Counted from the first letter of the stretch, positions 35,103 through 43,660 are shown. The stretch is DNA of 64,000 bases from Fluviicola sp. (GCA_031260455.1 JAIRJW010000048.1:33234-97233), one strand, 5' to 3'. Notes: generated from the letters alone by a model not told the origin. Numbers and translations: made by a program.

Positions 35103-37052
35103 ATGGAATTTGAAAGACCGATAACAGACTGGTTGCCACTCACTAAGAAAGAAGTTGAGAAAAGGGGGTGGGACGAACTGGATGTCATTTTGATTTCCGG
35201 TGATGCTTATGTGGATCACCCGGCTTTTGGTACGGCAGTTATCGGGCGGATTATTGAAAGTGAAGGATTTAAAATCGGGGTCATTGCACAGCCGAATTGG
35301 CGGGATGATTTGCGCGATTTTAAAAAACTGGGAAAACCGAAATATTTCTTTGGTGTAACGGCGGGATGTATGGATTCGATGGTGAACCACTACACGGCTA
35401 GGAAACGTCTGCGTTCAACAGACGCTTACACGCCGGGGGGAGTTTCCGGATTCAGGCCGGATTATGCAACGACTGTTTACACCCGGATTCTAAAAGAGCT
35501 CTACCCGGATGTTCCCGTTCTGATTGGTGGAATCGAAGCATCTCTGCGTCGGGTGACACATTATGATTACTGGAAAGACAAACTGTTGCCTTCGATCCTG
35601 GTTGATTCACAGGCTGATCTGCTGGTTTATGGAATGGGAGAACAACCCCTGAGAGATTTGCTGCGTTTGTTGAAAAAAGGTGTTCCTTTCAACTCGCTTA
35701 CAACAGTCAATCAGGTTGCTTTCCTCCAGGATTCTGCAAAGGAATTGCCGAAAAACAAGCAATGGGAAACGGTTGAACTGGCGAGCCACGAAAAATGCCG
35801 GGAGGATAAGCTGGCTTATGCGGCCAACTTCAAGATAGTGGAGGTTGAATCGAATAAACTCAAAGCAAACCGTATTATTCAGAAAGTGGGCGGACAAACC
35901 TTGGTAATCAATCCGCCATACCGTACCATGACAGAGAAGGAGATGGATCAGTCTTTTGACATGCTGTACACGCGTTTGCCACATCCGAAATACAAGAAGC
36001 GCGGCACGATTCCGGCATATGAAATGATCAAGTTTTCAATCAATATACACCGGGGGTGTTTCGGAGGTTGCAGTTTCTGTACGATTTCGGCACACCAGGG
36101 AAAATTCATTGCTTCCCGGTCAGAAAAGAGCATTCTCTACGAAATCGATGAGGTCGTGAAGCACCCGGAGTTTAAGGGGTATTTATCGGATATCGGCGGA
36201 CCATCTGCCAATATGTATCGCATGAAAGGGAAAGTGGAGGCGATTTGTGAGCGTTGCTTAAGCCCGAGCTGCATTCACCCAGTTATTTGCAACAACCTTG
36301 ATACTTCACATAAAGCTATGACAGACCTGTATCGTAAAATCGATGCACATCCGAAGATCAAAAAGGCCTTTGTTGGATCGGGTGTACGCTACGATTTGCT
36401 GGTAGACGAGTTCAACAAGAACAATGAAGACGGAAATCATGACGAATACATTGAGCAATTGATCACAAGGCATGTGAGCGGACGTTTGAAAGTAGCACCG
36501 GAGCACACTTCCGATGCCACTTTGCGGGTTATGCGGAAGCCATCATTCAAGTATTTCCATCAATTCAAGGAAAAGTATGATCGTATTTCGATGAAGAATA
36601 AATTGAATCAATCTTTGATTCCCTATTTTATTTCGTCACATCCGGGTTGTGAAGAAGTTGATATGGCTAATCTGGCCGCGGAAACAAAAGATATGGGCTT
36701 TCAACTGGAGCAGGTGCAGGATTTCACTCCGACCCCGATGACTGTTTCAGAAGTGATTTATTATACGGGTGTTCATCCTTACACGCTGAAACCGATTTAT
36801 ACGGCAAAAGGAGCAGATGAAAAGAAGAACCAAAATCGTTTTTTCTTCTGGTATAAGCGCGAAAACAGGGATTGGATTAAAGATCGTCTGACTAAGGCTA
36901 AAAGACCAGATCTGATCTCCCGGTTGCTGGAGGATCAACATCTGGATCATATAGCGAGTAGTAGAACTGGTAACAAAATCAACAGGAAAAGTTCAAATAC
37001 AGGAAGAACGAATGTTCCAAACTGGCTAAGTGAACGAAGGAAGAAAAAATAA
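35103..37052 (+). CDS. ygiQ: YgiQ family radical SAM protein (UPF0313)
   Basis: A 649-residue radical SAM protein of the YgiQ family. Seen in order: conserved N-terminus RPITDWLPLTKKEVEKRGWD, GDAYVDHPAFGTAVIGRI, a B12-binding-like N-terminal domain, the cluster motif NIHRGCFGGCSFCTISAHQG (C-x3-C-x2-C, about 320), GHVSGRLKVAPEHTS-type barrel segments (RHVSGRLKVAPEHTSD, about 460) and the C-terminal DUF3362 part (QNRFFFWYKRENRDWI) with a basic tail. The reaction and substrate are not known. It stands alone with its own promoter. Length is normal for the family (600-750). Confidence 0.93.
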   Translation: MEFERPITDWLPLTKKEVEKRGWDELDVILISGDAYVDHPAFGTAVIGRIIESEGFKIGVIAQPNWRDDLRDFKKLGKPKYFFGVTAGCMDSMVNHYTARKRLRSTDAYTPGGVSGFRPDYATTVYTRILKELYPDVPVLIGGIEASLRRVTHYDYWKDKLLPSILVDSQADLLVYGMGEQPLRDLLRLLKKGVPFNSLTTVNQVAFLQDSAKELPKNKQWETVELASHEKCREDKLAYAANFKIVEVESNKLKANRIIQKVGGQTLVINPPYRTMTEKEMDQSFDMLYTRLPHPKYKKRGTIPAYEMIKFSINIHRGCFGGCSFCTISAHQGKFIASRSEKSILYEIDEVVKHPEFKGYLSDIGGPSANMYRMKGKVEAICERCLSPSCIHPVICNNLDTSHKAMTDLYRKIDAHPKIKKAFVGSGVRYDLLVDEFNKNNEDGNHDEYIEQLITRHVSGRLKVAPEHTSDATLRVMRKPSFKYFHQFKEKYDRISMKNKLNQSLIPYFISSHPGCEEVDMANLAAETKDMGFQLEQVQDFTPTPMTVSEVIYYTGVHPYTLKPIYTAKGADEKKNQNRFFFWYKRENRDWIKDRLTKAKRPDLISRLLEDQHLDHIASSRTGNKINRKSSNTGRTNVPNWLSERRKKK

Positions 37053-37112
37053 GCAACAGACCGCGAAAACTCAGTGAATGTGGAAGCAGTAATTTCTTTA
37101 CGGTCTGTTGCT
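37052..37112. repeat. 12-bp inverted repeat just after ygiQ
   Basis: AGCAACAGACCG at 37052-37063 is perfectly repeated inverted at 37101-37112 (CGGTCTGTTGCT), with a 37-base spacer. The left arm starts on the last base of the ygiQ stop codon. No T-run follows, so it is not a textbook terminator; it could be a long-loop hairpin protecting the 3' end, or the ends of a tiny mobile sequence. Confidence 0.6.
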
Positions 37113-37134
37113 ATTAATAATGGCCCTGTTCAAA

Positions 37135-37341
37135 TCAAATAGCAATATCACTGGAAGACCAAATTTGCAGAAGTGATTTATTCATGTGTAAATAACTTTC
37201 AATTGCATTTATGGAAGATCCGACTTTCGAAATACAATAAAGCAACTCTTCTTCTGAACATTCTAATTCACTACTCCAATAGGAAACATTTGTCTTACTA
37301 TGGATATCAACTCTTGGTTTGCTTATCAGGTCATGTGGCAT
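37135..37341 (-). CDS. DUF3606 domain protein
   Basis: A 68-residue protein matching DUF3606: D-I-H followed by NVSYWSSELECSEEELLYCI then SKVGSSINAIESYL, the usual Y-W ... T-x-E-E-L ... V-G-x-x-x-x-x-V-x-x-x-L pattern. Function unknown; members are small, often in stress-related or plasmid contexts. I use the ATG at 37341 because a consensus promoter box lies at 37381-37374, inside the longer reading that begins with GTG at 37440. It is convergent with ygiQ. Confidence 0.72.
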   Translation of the reverse strand: MPHDLISKPRVDIHSKTNVSYWSSELECSEEELLYCISKVGSSINAIESYLHMNKSLLQIWSSSDIAI

Positions 37342-37373
37342 TTCAAACAATGAATTAATTTCTTTTCCTGTAA

Positions 37374-37381
37374 CAAAGATA
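37374..37381 (-). promoter_or_regulatory. -7 promoter box of the DUF3606 gene
   Basis: Minus-strand TATCTTTG, full consensus, 32 bases before the ATG at 37341. It falls inside the longer reading frame and so decides the shorter start. Confidence 0.5.
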
Positions 37382-37566
37382 TTCGGGTGTTTTGACCTAT
37401 ACAACCGTATTTTTACTGAAAATGCATTGCGGAAAACCACATTTTTTGTAATTGTTAATAAGATTAATTGTATTAAAATCAGGGCTCTATCGGATTTGTC
37501 TTTTTAGGGGTTTGGAAGTTCAATTTATTCCATATACATTAGACTTTATAACTTAAACTAAATATT

Positions 37567-37896
37567 ATGTCATTTAATGGAAATGAAGGGAAACAAATCT
37601 CTTTAGAGGAAGGAGCTGAATTTACAGGAAAGTATCGTGCTGCTAATCCGAATTCTGTAAAAGCAATGTTTTATGGAAGAAAGCATCTTGAGGCAATTTT
37701 GGCTCAGCCTGATTGCCAGGGAATCCGGATATACCTGGGTGCAGATACTTCCGGAGACAAGGTGTTGGTACTTGCAGGGGCTGATTCTGCTGAGAACGAT
37801 TTGCTGGATGTAATTGTTGAGGTTGGAATCAGATGTCCTCCTACATGCAGTGGTACGAACCCGTTAAACAGTGATTTGAAAACAGCTGCAAAGTAA
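37567..37896 (+). CDS. Small conserved protein of unknown function (MSFNGNEG family)
   Basis: A 109-residue cytosolic-looking protein without signal peptide. The opening SFNGNEGKQISLEEGAEFTG, a central GIRIYLGADTSGDKVLVLAG (alternating hydrophobic, beta-like) and a C-terminal RCPPTCSGTNPLNSD with two Cys (C-P-P-T-C) are features I associate with a family spread in Bacteroidota that has no named function. It is the first gene of a tight four-gene plus-strand unit; the next gene starts four bases after its stop, followed by a histidine kinase and response regulator. It may be an input or output component of that signalling unit; this is inference. No clear promoter box is visible upstream. Confidence 0.72.
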   Translation: MSFNGNEGKQISLEEGAEFTGKYRAANPNSVKAMFYGRKHLEAILAQPDCQGIRIYLGADTSGDKVLVLAGADSAENDLLDVIVEVGIRCPPTCSGTNPLNSDLKTAAK

Positions 37897-37900
37897 TGAA

Positions 37901-38548
37901 ATGGGAGGCTTGGAATACGCTGTTTTTTCATCCTACATTTTACCAATAGGAATTGGATTGGCGCTTTTGTTTCAGAAGCGCCTTCCTTTTGCAGGAAATA
38001 TGGTATGGATATACATGCTGTTTACGTTTTGTGTTGAAGTAATGAGCACTGTCTTTGCAATCAATGGATTCAATAATCTTTGGCTTTACCGCATATACCT
38101 GTATGTTGAATTAGTGTTTTCAAGCATTTTTTTCTTTAATCAGTTTTCTAAGAATAGAAGCAAAAACATGCTGATAATTGTATTTTCAGCATCCATTATA
38201 CTGACTACTTTGATGAATTTTTTTGACGACTGGAAGGCTCATGCGTCTGTACAAACAGGAATAATTTTTGGATATGTTTCATTTATAACGATCAGTTATT
38301 TTACTGAAATGTTCCGAACAGAGAGGGTATTTAATCCTTTCACGGATATCTATTTCGTGGTTGGGGCCGTTTTGCTTTTGGGGCATTCTTGTACATTCAT
38401 TTACGATGTACTTTACGATTATCTGGTTTCAGGATACTTTGGGTCTGCTATTCTTTCTATTCTAAACAAGGTTAATCTGAGCCTGATCTTATTTTATAAT
38501 GTTTTATATTCATACGCTATATGGATCAGCAGGTACCGTCGAACTTAG
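37901..38548 (+). CDS. Seven-helix integral membrane protein, possible sensor
   Basis: A 215-residue very hydrophobic protein with seven predicted transmembrane helices spread over its length (for example LEYAVFSSYILPIGIGLALL, NMVWIYMLFTFCVEVMSTVF, DIYFVVGAVLLLGHSCTFIY) and short loops; it has no soluble domain. No family recognised. Its 3' end overlaps the histidine kinase start by 28 bases, and it starts four bases after the small upstream protein, so all are translated together. Since the kinase has only one helix and no sensor domain, this protein is a good candidate for the sensing part, comparable in idea to 7TM sensor domains; inference from context. Confidence 0.7.
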   Translation: MGGLEYAVFSSYILPIGIGLALLFQKRLPFAGNMVWIYMLFTFCVEVMSTVFAINGFNNLWLYRIYLYVELVFSSIFFFNQFSKNRSKNMLIIVFSASIILTTLMNFFDDWKAHASVQTGIIFGYVSFITISYFTEMFRTERVFNPFTDIYFVVGAVLLLGHSCTFIYDVLYDYLVSGYFGSAILSILNKVNLSLILFYNVLYSYAIWISRYRRT

Positions 38549-39315
38549 GACTTTTATTAATTATCGGTACACTGGCAATGTTCATCATGTCGTTGAGCAT
38601 TATCATGTTTGCCATTTTATACCAGCAAAAGATGCGTCGCAAGCGACAGGAAATCATTCAGATGGAATTGAATTATAAAAACGAGCTGATTCACGCTGTT
38701 CTGGATGCAAAGGAAATCGAACAACGCAGGATAGCGATCGAATTACATGATGATATCGGATCTTCGCTGACCGCCTTGAAATTGTCGTTTGCTTCTCTCC
38801 CCATTGATGAAAAAGAACGGATGCTTTTGAATGAAGGCGTTCAGATTACAATCGGAAAAGTGAGAAGTCTTTCCAATCGATTATTACCAGGTATCCTTGA
38901 AGAACTTGGGTTGATCCCGGCAGTGAAAAGTCTGGTGAATACTCTTTCTCAGCAAATTCTATCTGTGCAATTCTCAGTTACTGCGGTGAACGACCCGAAA
39001 CACAAATCTCAAACCAGGGAAGTGAGCCTGGCGGTTTACCGGATCCTGCAGGAGTTGATCAATAATATTCTGAAGTATGCTGATGCAACGGAAATTCACT
39101 TGGTGATAGAGCAGAATGATAAAGGAGTCCAAATCATGCTTACGGATAATGGTGTGGGATTTATTCCAACTAAAGAAGACAAATTAAAATCCCAGAGCCT
39201 GGGGCTAAAAAATATTGAAAGCCGGATTCAGCAAATTCAGGCAAAGATTAACTATGAATTACTGGATCCGGGAACAAAAGTGACAATCATATGGCAAGCG
39301 ATAGAAAGAAAATAA
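38521..39315 (+). CDS. Sensor histidine kinase (HisKA_3 type)
   Basis: A 264-residue kinase of the NarX/DesK type. One N-terminal helix (LGLLLIIGTLAMFIMSLSII), a coiled linker, then the HisKA_3 dimerisation segment with the phospho-acceptor His in IAIELHDDIGSSLTALK (about 77), and a HATPase domain with N-box QELINNILKYADATEI (about 180) and G1 box LTDNGVGF (about 205), LGLKNIESRI (G2-like). There is no recognisable sensor domain of its own. The start overlaps the upstream membrane protein by 28 bases and the end overlaps the response regulator by 25. Confidence 0.93.
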   Translation: MDQQVPSNLGLLLIIGTLAMFIMSLSIIMFAILYQQKMRRKRQEIIQMELNYKNELIHAVLDAKEIEQRRIAIELHDDIGSSLTALKLSFASLPIDEKERMLLNEGVQITIGKVRSLSNRLLPGILEELGLIPAVKSLVNTLSQQILSVQFSVTAVNDPKHKSQTREVSLAVYRILQELINNILKYADATEIHLVIEQNDKGVQIMLTDNGVGFIPTKEDKLKSQSLGLKNIESRIQQIQAKINYELLDPGTKVTIIWQAIERK

Positions 39316-39959
39316 GAATCGGTATAGCTGAAGATCAATCCATTTTTAGAAACGGATTAGTGAAGTTATTGAATGACATTGAGGGATTTGAAGTCGTTCT
39401 GGCTGTTGAAAACGGTCAATTGCTCGTAAATGCTTTGCGAACAATTCCGCTCGATCTGGTTTTGATCGATTTCAGGATGCCGGTGAAAAATGGGATTGAA
39501 GCAACCAAAGAGATCAGGATTTTGTTTCCAGATATGAAAGTGCTGCTCTTATCTATGTATGACGATATGGAATTTGTGGAACTGGCCATTGAAAACGGAG
39601 CAAACGGTTATCTGTCAAAAGATGATGATGCAGAGGAAATTCAACTGGCAATTCGTTCTGCTGTTGAAACGGGGTACTATCTGAACGACCGTACTTCTAA
39701 AATGTTTATTGCTAAAATGGTTCATGCAGGAAAGATTCGGCCGACTTTTGAAGAAACCCCACCAACTGTTTTTAATTCCAATGAAATGGCAATCCTGAAA
39801 ATGATCTGCAATGAAATGACGACTCAGGAAATTGCCGATAAGCTATTCAAAAGCAGAAGAACGATTGAGAGTGCCCGAACACTGATGATGAACAAGGTGG
39901 GAGCGAGGAATGTGGTTGGTTTGGTGATGTATGCCATTCAGAATGGAATTGTGGGCTAG
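39291..39959 (+). CDS. LuxR/NarL family response regulator
   Basis: A 222-residue two-domain regulator. The receiver domain (about 7-125) has the acidic pair in GIAEDQSIF, phospho-acceptor Asp in LVLIDFRMPVKNG (about 60), the Thr/Ser in LLLSMYDD and the Lys in GYLSKDDD. The C-terminal helix-turn-helix (about 160-222) has FNSNEMAILKMICNEMTTQE and IADKLFKSRRTIESARTLMM. It is the cognate partner of the overlapping kinase gene. Targets are unknown; autoregulation of this unit is possible. The downstream methyltransferase gene is convergent, eight bases away. Confidence 0.93.
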   Translation: MASDRKKIRIGIAEDQSIFRNGLVKLLNDIEGFEVVLAVENGQLLVNALRTIPLDLVLIDFRMPVKNGIEATKEIRILFPDMKVLLLSMYDDMEFVELAIENGANGYLSKDDDAEEIQLAIRSAVETGYYLNDRTSKMFIAKMVHAGKIRPTFEETPPTVFNSNEMAILKMICNEMTTQEIADKLFKSRRTIESARTLMMNKVGARNVVGLVMYAIQNGIVG

Positions 39960-39967
39960 AAATAGTG

Positions 39968-40822
39968 TTAAGCATAAATCCGGGTCAGGATTCCGAAGTA
40001 AAGCTCTTTTCCGCTGGTGGCTTTAAGCCACAGTTCGGAGTTCTCCGTTTTCGCAGCGCGAATATTGCCTTCCCGTATTAGTCGGTTGATTGTTGCGATA
40101 TCCACTTTCGGTGAGTAGGTATTGATAATCAGGATACCGGATTTGTTCAGCAATTGAAAAGCCTCGAAGATGAGCGTTCCGAGTAGGTCTTCCAGCTTCC
40201 ATTTTTCTCTTTTGGCCCCGAGTCCCCAGGCTGGAGGATCCAATTGGATCAGGTCGTACGTATTTCCTCGTTTGACTTCCCTGCAAATGAACTTCAAAGC
40301 ATCTTCATGAACCCATTTGATTCCGTCAAGCCCGGAATTGAGTTGATTTTGCCTTCCCCAGTCAAGCATAGGTTTGACGCTGTCACAATGAATTACTTCC
40401 GCCCCGGTTTTCCTCCCGAAAACGGATGCAACTCCTGTATAGGCAAAAGCATTCAGAAAGCGTTTCGAAGCATCCAGATAGCTGGAGATAAATTCCCAGT
40501 TGATATACTGTTCCGGAAATAGTCCGACGTGCTTATTATTTGTGATACGAAGTGTAAATGCAGCATCGGAATCTGTGGTGAATACCCATTCTTCCGGAGC
40601 ATCTGGTTTCAATTTTTTCCAGGTTCCCTGCAATGCACCTTCCGACTTTGGAATGAATTCCCAATTTGCCAGATCCAGCCATTCTTTTTTGGAAAGAACT
40701 GCAACAAAATAAGCCTGGTGCTCAGGCCGGATGGTTATAATCGTTCCCCAGCGCTCTAATTTTCTTCCGCCACCAGCATCAATAAGCTCATAATTTTCAG
40801 GAAACTCACCGAAAGATTTCAT
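39968..40822 (-). CDS. Class I SAM-dependent methyltransferase (RlmI-like)
   Basis: A 284-residue methyltransferase of the PF10672/RlmI-RlmK type that acts on rRNA or a related RNA; the exact target cannot be read from sequence. It has motif I FLNAFAYTGVASVFGRK (about 120), an acidic residue in VIHCDSVKPMLDW (motif II), and the catalytic-type LIQLDPPAWG (motif IV, about 195). The N-terminal PUA domain of RlmI is absent, as in other Bacteroidota versions. It forms a three-gene minus-strand operon with the TPR-like membrane protein (six-base gap) and RidA. Confidence 0.87.
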   Translation of the reverse strand: MKSFGEFPENYELIDAGGGRKLERWGTIITIRPEHQAYFVAVLSKKEWLDLANWEFIPKSEGALQGTWKKLKPDAPEEWVFTTDSDAAFTLRITNNKHVGLFPEQYINWEFISSYLDASKRFLNAFAYTGVASVFGRKTGAEVIHCDSVKPMLDWGRQNQLNSGLDGIKWVHEDALKFICREVKRGNTYDLIQLDPPAWGLGAKREKWKLEDLLGTLIFEAFQLLNKSGILIINTYSPKVDIATINRLIREGNIRAAKTENSELWLKATSGKELYFGILTRIYA

Positions 40823-40828
40823 TAAAGA

Positions 40829-41413
40829 TTAACGCATTTTAGGCATTTTCTTGCGTCCTCCCATCATTTGTGCCATACGCATCTGGTTCTTGGATGGCGC
40901 GTTTTGTAATTGTGCCTGCATCATTTTAATCTGGTCTTTCAGCATGCCGCTATCGTCCATTTTCTTGGCTTCCGCCAACAAGGTCACAGCTTCTTGCCTG
41001 CGACCTGTCTGAACACAAATTCCTGCCAGGTGCATACGAGCCATTGCTTTGTCGTGGCCTCTTTTCAAGCCCATTTGCATAGCCTGACGCAATAGTGCTT
41101 CTACTTTCGCATGAGGAAAAGATTGCGCATTCAATAAAGCTTGCATGTAAATCACGTAAGCTCTCTGGCGTTTCGACAAAATGAATTGAGGAGCCGTAAT
41201 GCGGTTAATAGCGCGTTGTGCTTTTTCCTGGTTCCCACTACGCATGTAGTTTATCATAAAAGCCACATTTTCATTGTAGATAAATGTCAGAATCACTATC
41301 GCCAAAGGGAAGATCAGGAAAATTCCCCAACCCCAGTAACCTGTATAAAAAGAGAAAATAGTTAAGAATAAAAGTCCGGCAGCCAGAATACTGCGAATAA
41401 CAAATCCGATCAT
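40829..41413 (-). CDS. Membrane protein with TPR-like region
   Basis: A 194-residue protein: two N-terminal helices (IRSILAAGLLFLTIFSFYTG and GWGIFLIFPLAIVILTFIYN), then helical repeats of TPR type (AKVEALLRQAMQMGLKRGHD, KAMARMHLAGICVQTGRRQE, AVTLLAEAKKMDDSG), ending in a Met/Lys/Arg-rich tail (GGRKKMPKMR). It probably anchors a cytoplasmic protein-interaction domain. No specific family recognised. Seven bases after ridA, six before the methyltransferase. Confidence 0.75.
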   Translation of the reverse strand: MIGFVIRSILAAGLLFLTIFSFYTGYWGWGIFLIFPLAIVILTFIYNENVAFMINYMRSGNQEKAQRAINRITAPQFILSKRQRAYVIYMQALLNAQSFPHAKVEALLRQAMQMGLKRGHDKAMARMHLAGICVQTGRRQEAVTLLAEAKKMDDSGMLKDQIKMMQAQLQNAPSKNQMRMAQMMGGRKKMPKMR

Positions 41414-41420
41414 AATTTAT

Positions 41421-41855
41421 TTAGTCAATTGTTGCGATACATTTTAATTCAATGGCGATAGGGGTAGGAAGGGAATTGATTTCCACTGTGGTTCTGCATG
41501 GAAGATTGTCTTTGAAATATTCCGCGTATACACGATTATATACATGGAAATCCCGCTTCATGTTTACCAGGAAAATGGTTACGTCCACCAACTGGTCCCA
41601 GCCAGATCCGCATTCTTCCAGGATGATGCGGACATTATTAAAGACACTCCTGCATTGTGCTTCGAAGTCAAATTCAATGAAGTTCCCGTTCTTATCCAGT
41701 TTCAATCCCGGAACTGCTGAGTCACTGTCATCTGATCCTGCTACCCGTGGGCCAACTCCTGACAAAAAAAGGAGATTGCCGACTTTACGTGCATGTGGAT
41801 ATAACCCGACTGGCTTCGGAGCCTTGTTTGTGGAAATATGTGAGGCTTCTGACAT
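41421..41855 (-). CDS. RidA family (YjgF) enamine/imine deaminase
   Basis: A 144-residue member of the YjgF/RidA family, which hydrolyses reactive enamines and imines from amino-acid metabolism. The family arginine near the C-terminus is seen in PCRTTVEINSLPTPIAIE (R-T-x-V-x-x-x-x-L-P), and the N-terminal KPVGLYPHARKVGNLLFLSG is typical. A small insertion (RVAGSDDSDSAVPGLKLDKN) makes it longer than E. coli RidA and points to the 2-aminomuconate deaminase-like branch, so I give no symbol. First gene of a three-gene operon. Confidence 0.88.
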   Translation of the reverse strand: MSEASHISTNKAPKPVGLYPHARKVGNLLFLSGVGPRVAGSDDSDSAVPGLKLDKNGNFIEFDFEAQCRSVFNNVRIILEECGSGWDQLVDVTIFLVNMKRDFHVYNRVYAEYFKDNLPCRTTVEINSLPTPIAIELKCIATID

Positions 41856-41866
41856 AAAATTTTTAG

Positions 41867-41874
41867 CAAAGATA
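41867..41874 (-). promoter_or_regulatory. -7 promoter box of the ridA-TPR-methyltransferase operon
   Basis: Minus-strand TATCTTTG, full consensus match, 11 bases before the ATG at 41855, implying a leader of only a few bases. Confidence 0.55.
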
Positions 41875-41954
41875 GTGCTTTCTGTCAGATTCCATAACGA
41901 ATTATTTTCTATGGCCTAAACCTGGTCATTGAATGCAACGAACGGAATTATATG

Positions 41955-41962
41955 TACATTTG
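41955..41962 (+). promoter_or_regulatory. -7 promoter box of gpsA
   Basis: TACATTTG, full consensus match, eight bases before the ATG at 41971. The alternative upstream ATG at 41929 lies before this box. Confidence 0.55.
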
Positions 41963-41970
41963 CCAGGACT

Positions 41971-42972
41971 ATGAATAAGCGAATGAAAACCGTAGGTGTC
42001 ATTGGAGGAGGTAGTTGGGCGACTGCTCTGGTGAAGATACTGTGTAATAATTTTGCACAGGTAAACTGGTTTGTTCGGAGAGAGGATCAGGTAGCTCACA
42101 TTCTGAGGTACAAACACAATCCGAGTTATTTGCAGTCAGTTGAATTCGACCTGAATCAGATCTATGTTTCCAATAAACTGGAAGAGATTATTCACCGCAG
42201 TGATGTGCTGATCGTAGCAACACCTTCTGCCTTTCTGGTTGAATTGTTTAAAAACACCACACCGGAATTGTTCAAAGGAAAGGTCGTATTCTCGGCCGTA
42301 AAAGGGATTGTTCCAGAATACAATGCTATTCCGGCTCGTTTCTTTCACAAAACATTCGGAACGCCGTACAAGGATATCGGGATTATTTGCGGACCATGTC
42401 ACGCAGAAGAAGTGGCGCTGGAGCGTTTGTCTTATCTGACGATTGCTTGTCAGCATGAAGGAATTGCTGGTGAAATGGCATGCATGTTGTCTTGCCGTTA
42501 TATCAAAACCACCACTTCAGATGATTTATTCGGTACGGAACTTTCTGCAGTGCTGAAGAATGTATACGCACTGGCTTCCGGAATTTGTGCTGGCTTGGGA
42601 TACGGAGATAACTTTCAGTCGGTTTTGATTGCTAACGCGATCCAGGAAATAGAGAACTTCATCGATGAAGTGAGCCCGATTCACCGCGATGTGAAATCCT
42701 CTGCTTATCTGGGTGATTTACTGGTGACAGCTTATTCGCGATTCTCGCGTAACCGGACTTTTGGTTTTATGATCGGGAAAGGGTATTCCGTGAAAACCGC
42801 ACAGCTGGAAATGGACATGATTGCTGAGGGGTATTATGCTACGAAATGTGTGAAAGAAATTAATAAGAAATTCCAGGTTGATATGCCAATTTTGCAGGCC
42901 GTTTACAATATTTTATATGAGAAGATCTCACCAGTTATTGAAATGAAAATCCTGTGCGATAAGCTTGCCTGA
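41971..42972 (+). CDS. gpsA: Glycerol-3-phosphate dehydrogenase (NAD(P)+)
   Basis: Reduces dihydroxyacetone phosphate to sn-glycerol 3-phosphate for phospholipid synthesis. About 333 residues. Rossmann motif VGVIGGGSWATALVKIL at the N-terminus, VLIVATPSAFLVELF, SAVKGIVPEYNA, CGPCHAEEVALERLSYLTIA (substrate site), and LKNVYALASGICAGLGYGDN with the catalytic Lys. I start at 41971 (MNKRMKTVG) because the -7 box at 41955-41962 lies inside the longer version; 41983 (MKTVG) is also possible. Monocistronic. Confidence 0.93.
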   Translation: MNKRMKTVGVIGGGSWATALVKILCNNFAQVNWFVRREDQVAHILRYKHNPSYLQSVEFDLNQIYVSNKLEEIIHRSDVLIVATPSAFLVELFKNTTPELFKGKVVFSAVKGIVPEYNAIPARFFHKTFGTPYKDIGIICGPCHAEEVALERLSYLTIACQHEGIAGEMACMLSCRYIKTTTSDDLFGTELSAVLKNVYALASGICAGLGYGDNFQSVLIANAIQEIENFIDEVSPIHRDVKSSAYLGDLLVTAYSRFSRNRTFGFMIGKGYSVKTAQLEMDMIAEGYYATKCVKEINKKFQVDMPILQAVYNILYEKISPVIEMKILCDKLA

Positions 42973-43639
42973 ACAGACTAATCCTTTGCTTCTTTATTAT
43001 GAACATGAGCTCACAATTGCGGCACATCAAATCTCCGTGTTTAATAGCCTGATCGCAATATTGCGATATGGGAATATTGAGGTGAGATCCTTAAATTACT
43101 TTCTTCAATCTCTAAAAGTTTCGCGCTCTGAACTGCTTTAGTATTTCCCCGAATGCTTTTTGTTTCGCTGATTAGTTTGCATTCGGCTATCAGCTGACTC
43201 GTACTTTTTCTACTGCATGTCCGGTGTAGGTGTTTAGTCGTTATCGCCAGTTTTGGAGCACAGTCGGATGGATTTTTATGTTATGTATAAGATTGGTTCA
43301 ACAAGAGAATAAATCGGTGAAAGTGGTCCTGGTAGCGGCTGTTTTTCTCAGGCTTGGTCTGATGCTCCTTTTCGGAATAAATCTGTGAGGGGGTCTGTGT
43401 ATAAGTGGTGTGAGACTGGTAATTTTCAAAAAGGGATGAGCCGTGTTTTCTTGGTATTCTTCCATGATTTCAGTAAATCTCTCACTTGATTTTTCTGCAG
43501 TTGTTACATTAGTTTTCAGCATGGGAACAACTGTTCGGGATTGGAAAAAGGACCAGAGATGCAGGTCGAAGTGAGCGGATCAGACCGGTAAAAGTCTTCG
43601 GAGTGAAACAAAATCCGGCCTTCCATGCTTTATATGTCC
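42973..43639. other. Long intergenic region without supported gene
   Basis: About 670 bases between gpsA and the DUF983 promoter hold no ORF I can support. A 74-codon minus-strand frame at 43298-43522 has no promoter box, no recognisable family and an unusual composition. A 16-base perfect palindrome (ATCGCAATATTGCGAT) lies at 43052-43067. The stretch may be a decayed gene or carry an unknown small RNA; I see no clear signature of either. Confidence 0.5.
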
Positions 43640-43647
43640 TAACTTTG
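43640..43647 (+). promoter_or_regulatory. -7 promoter box of the DUF983 gene
   Basis: TAACTTTG, full consensus match, 13 bases before the ATG at 43661; an AGAAGA purine stretch lies between them as a weak ribosome-binding site. Confidence 0.55.
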
Positions 43648-43660
43648 TAAAAAAGAAGAT

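Noticed and set aside
43298..43522. 74-codon minus-strand frame in the long gap after gpsA
   Set aside because: No promoter box, no recognisable family, Arg/Thr/Pro-rich composition like a chance frame.
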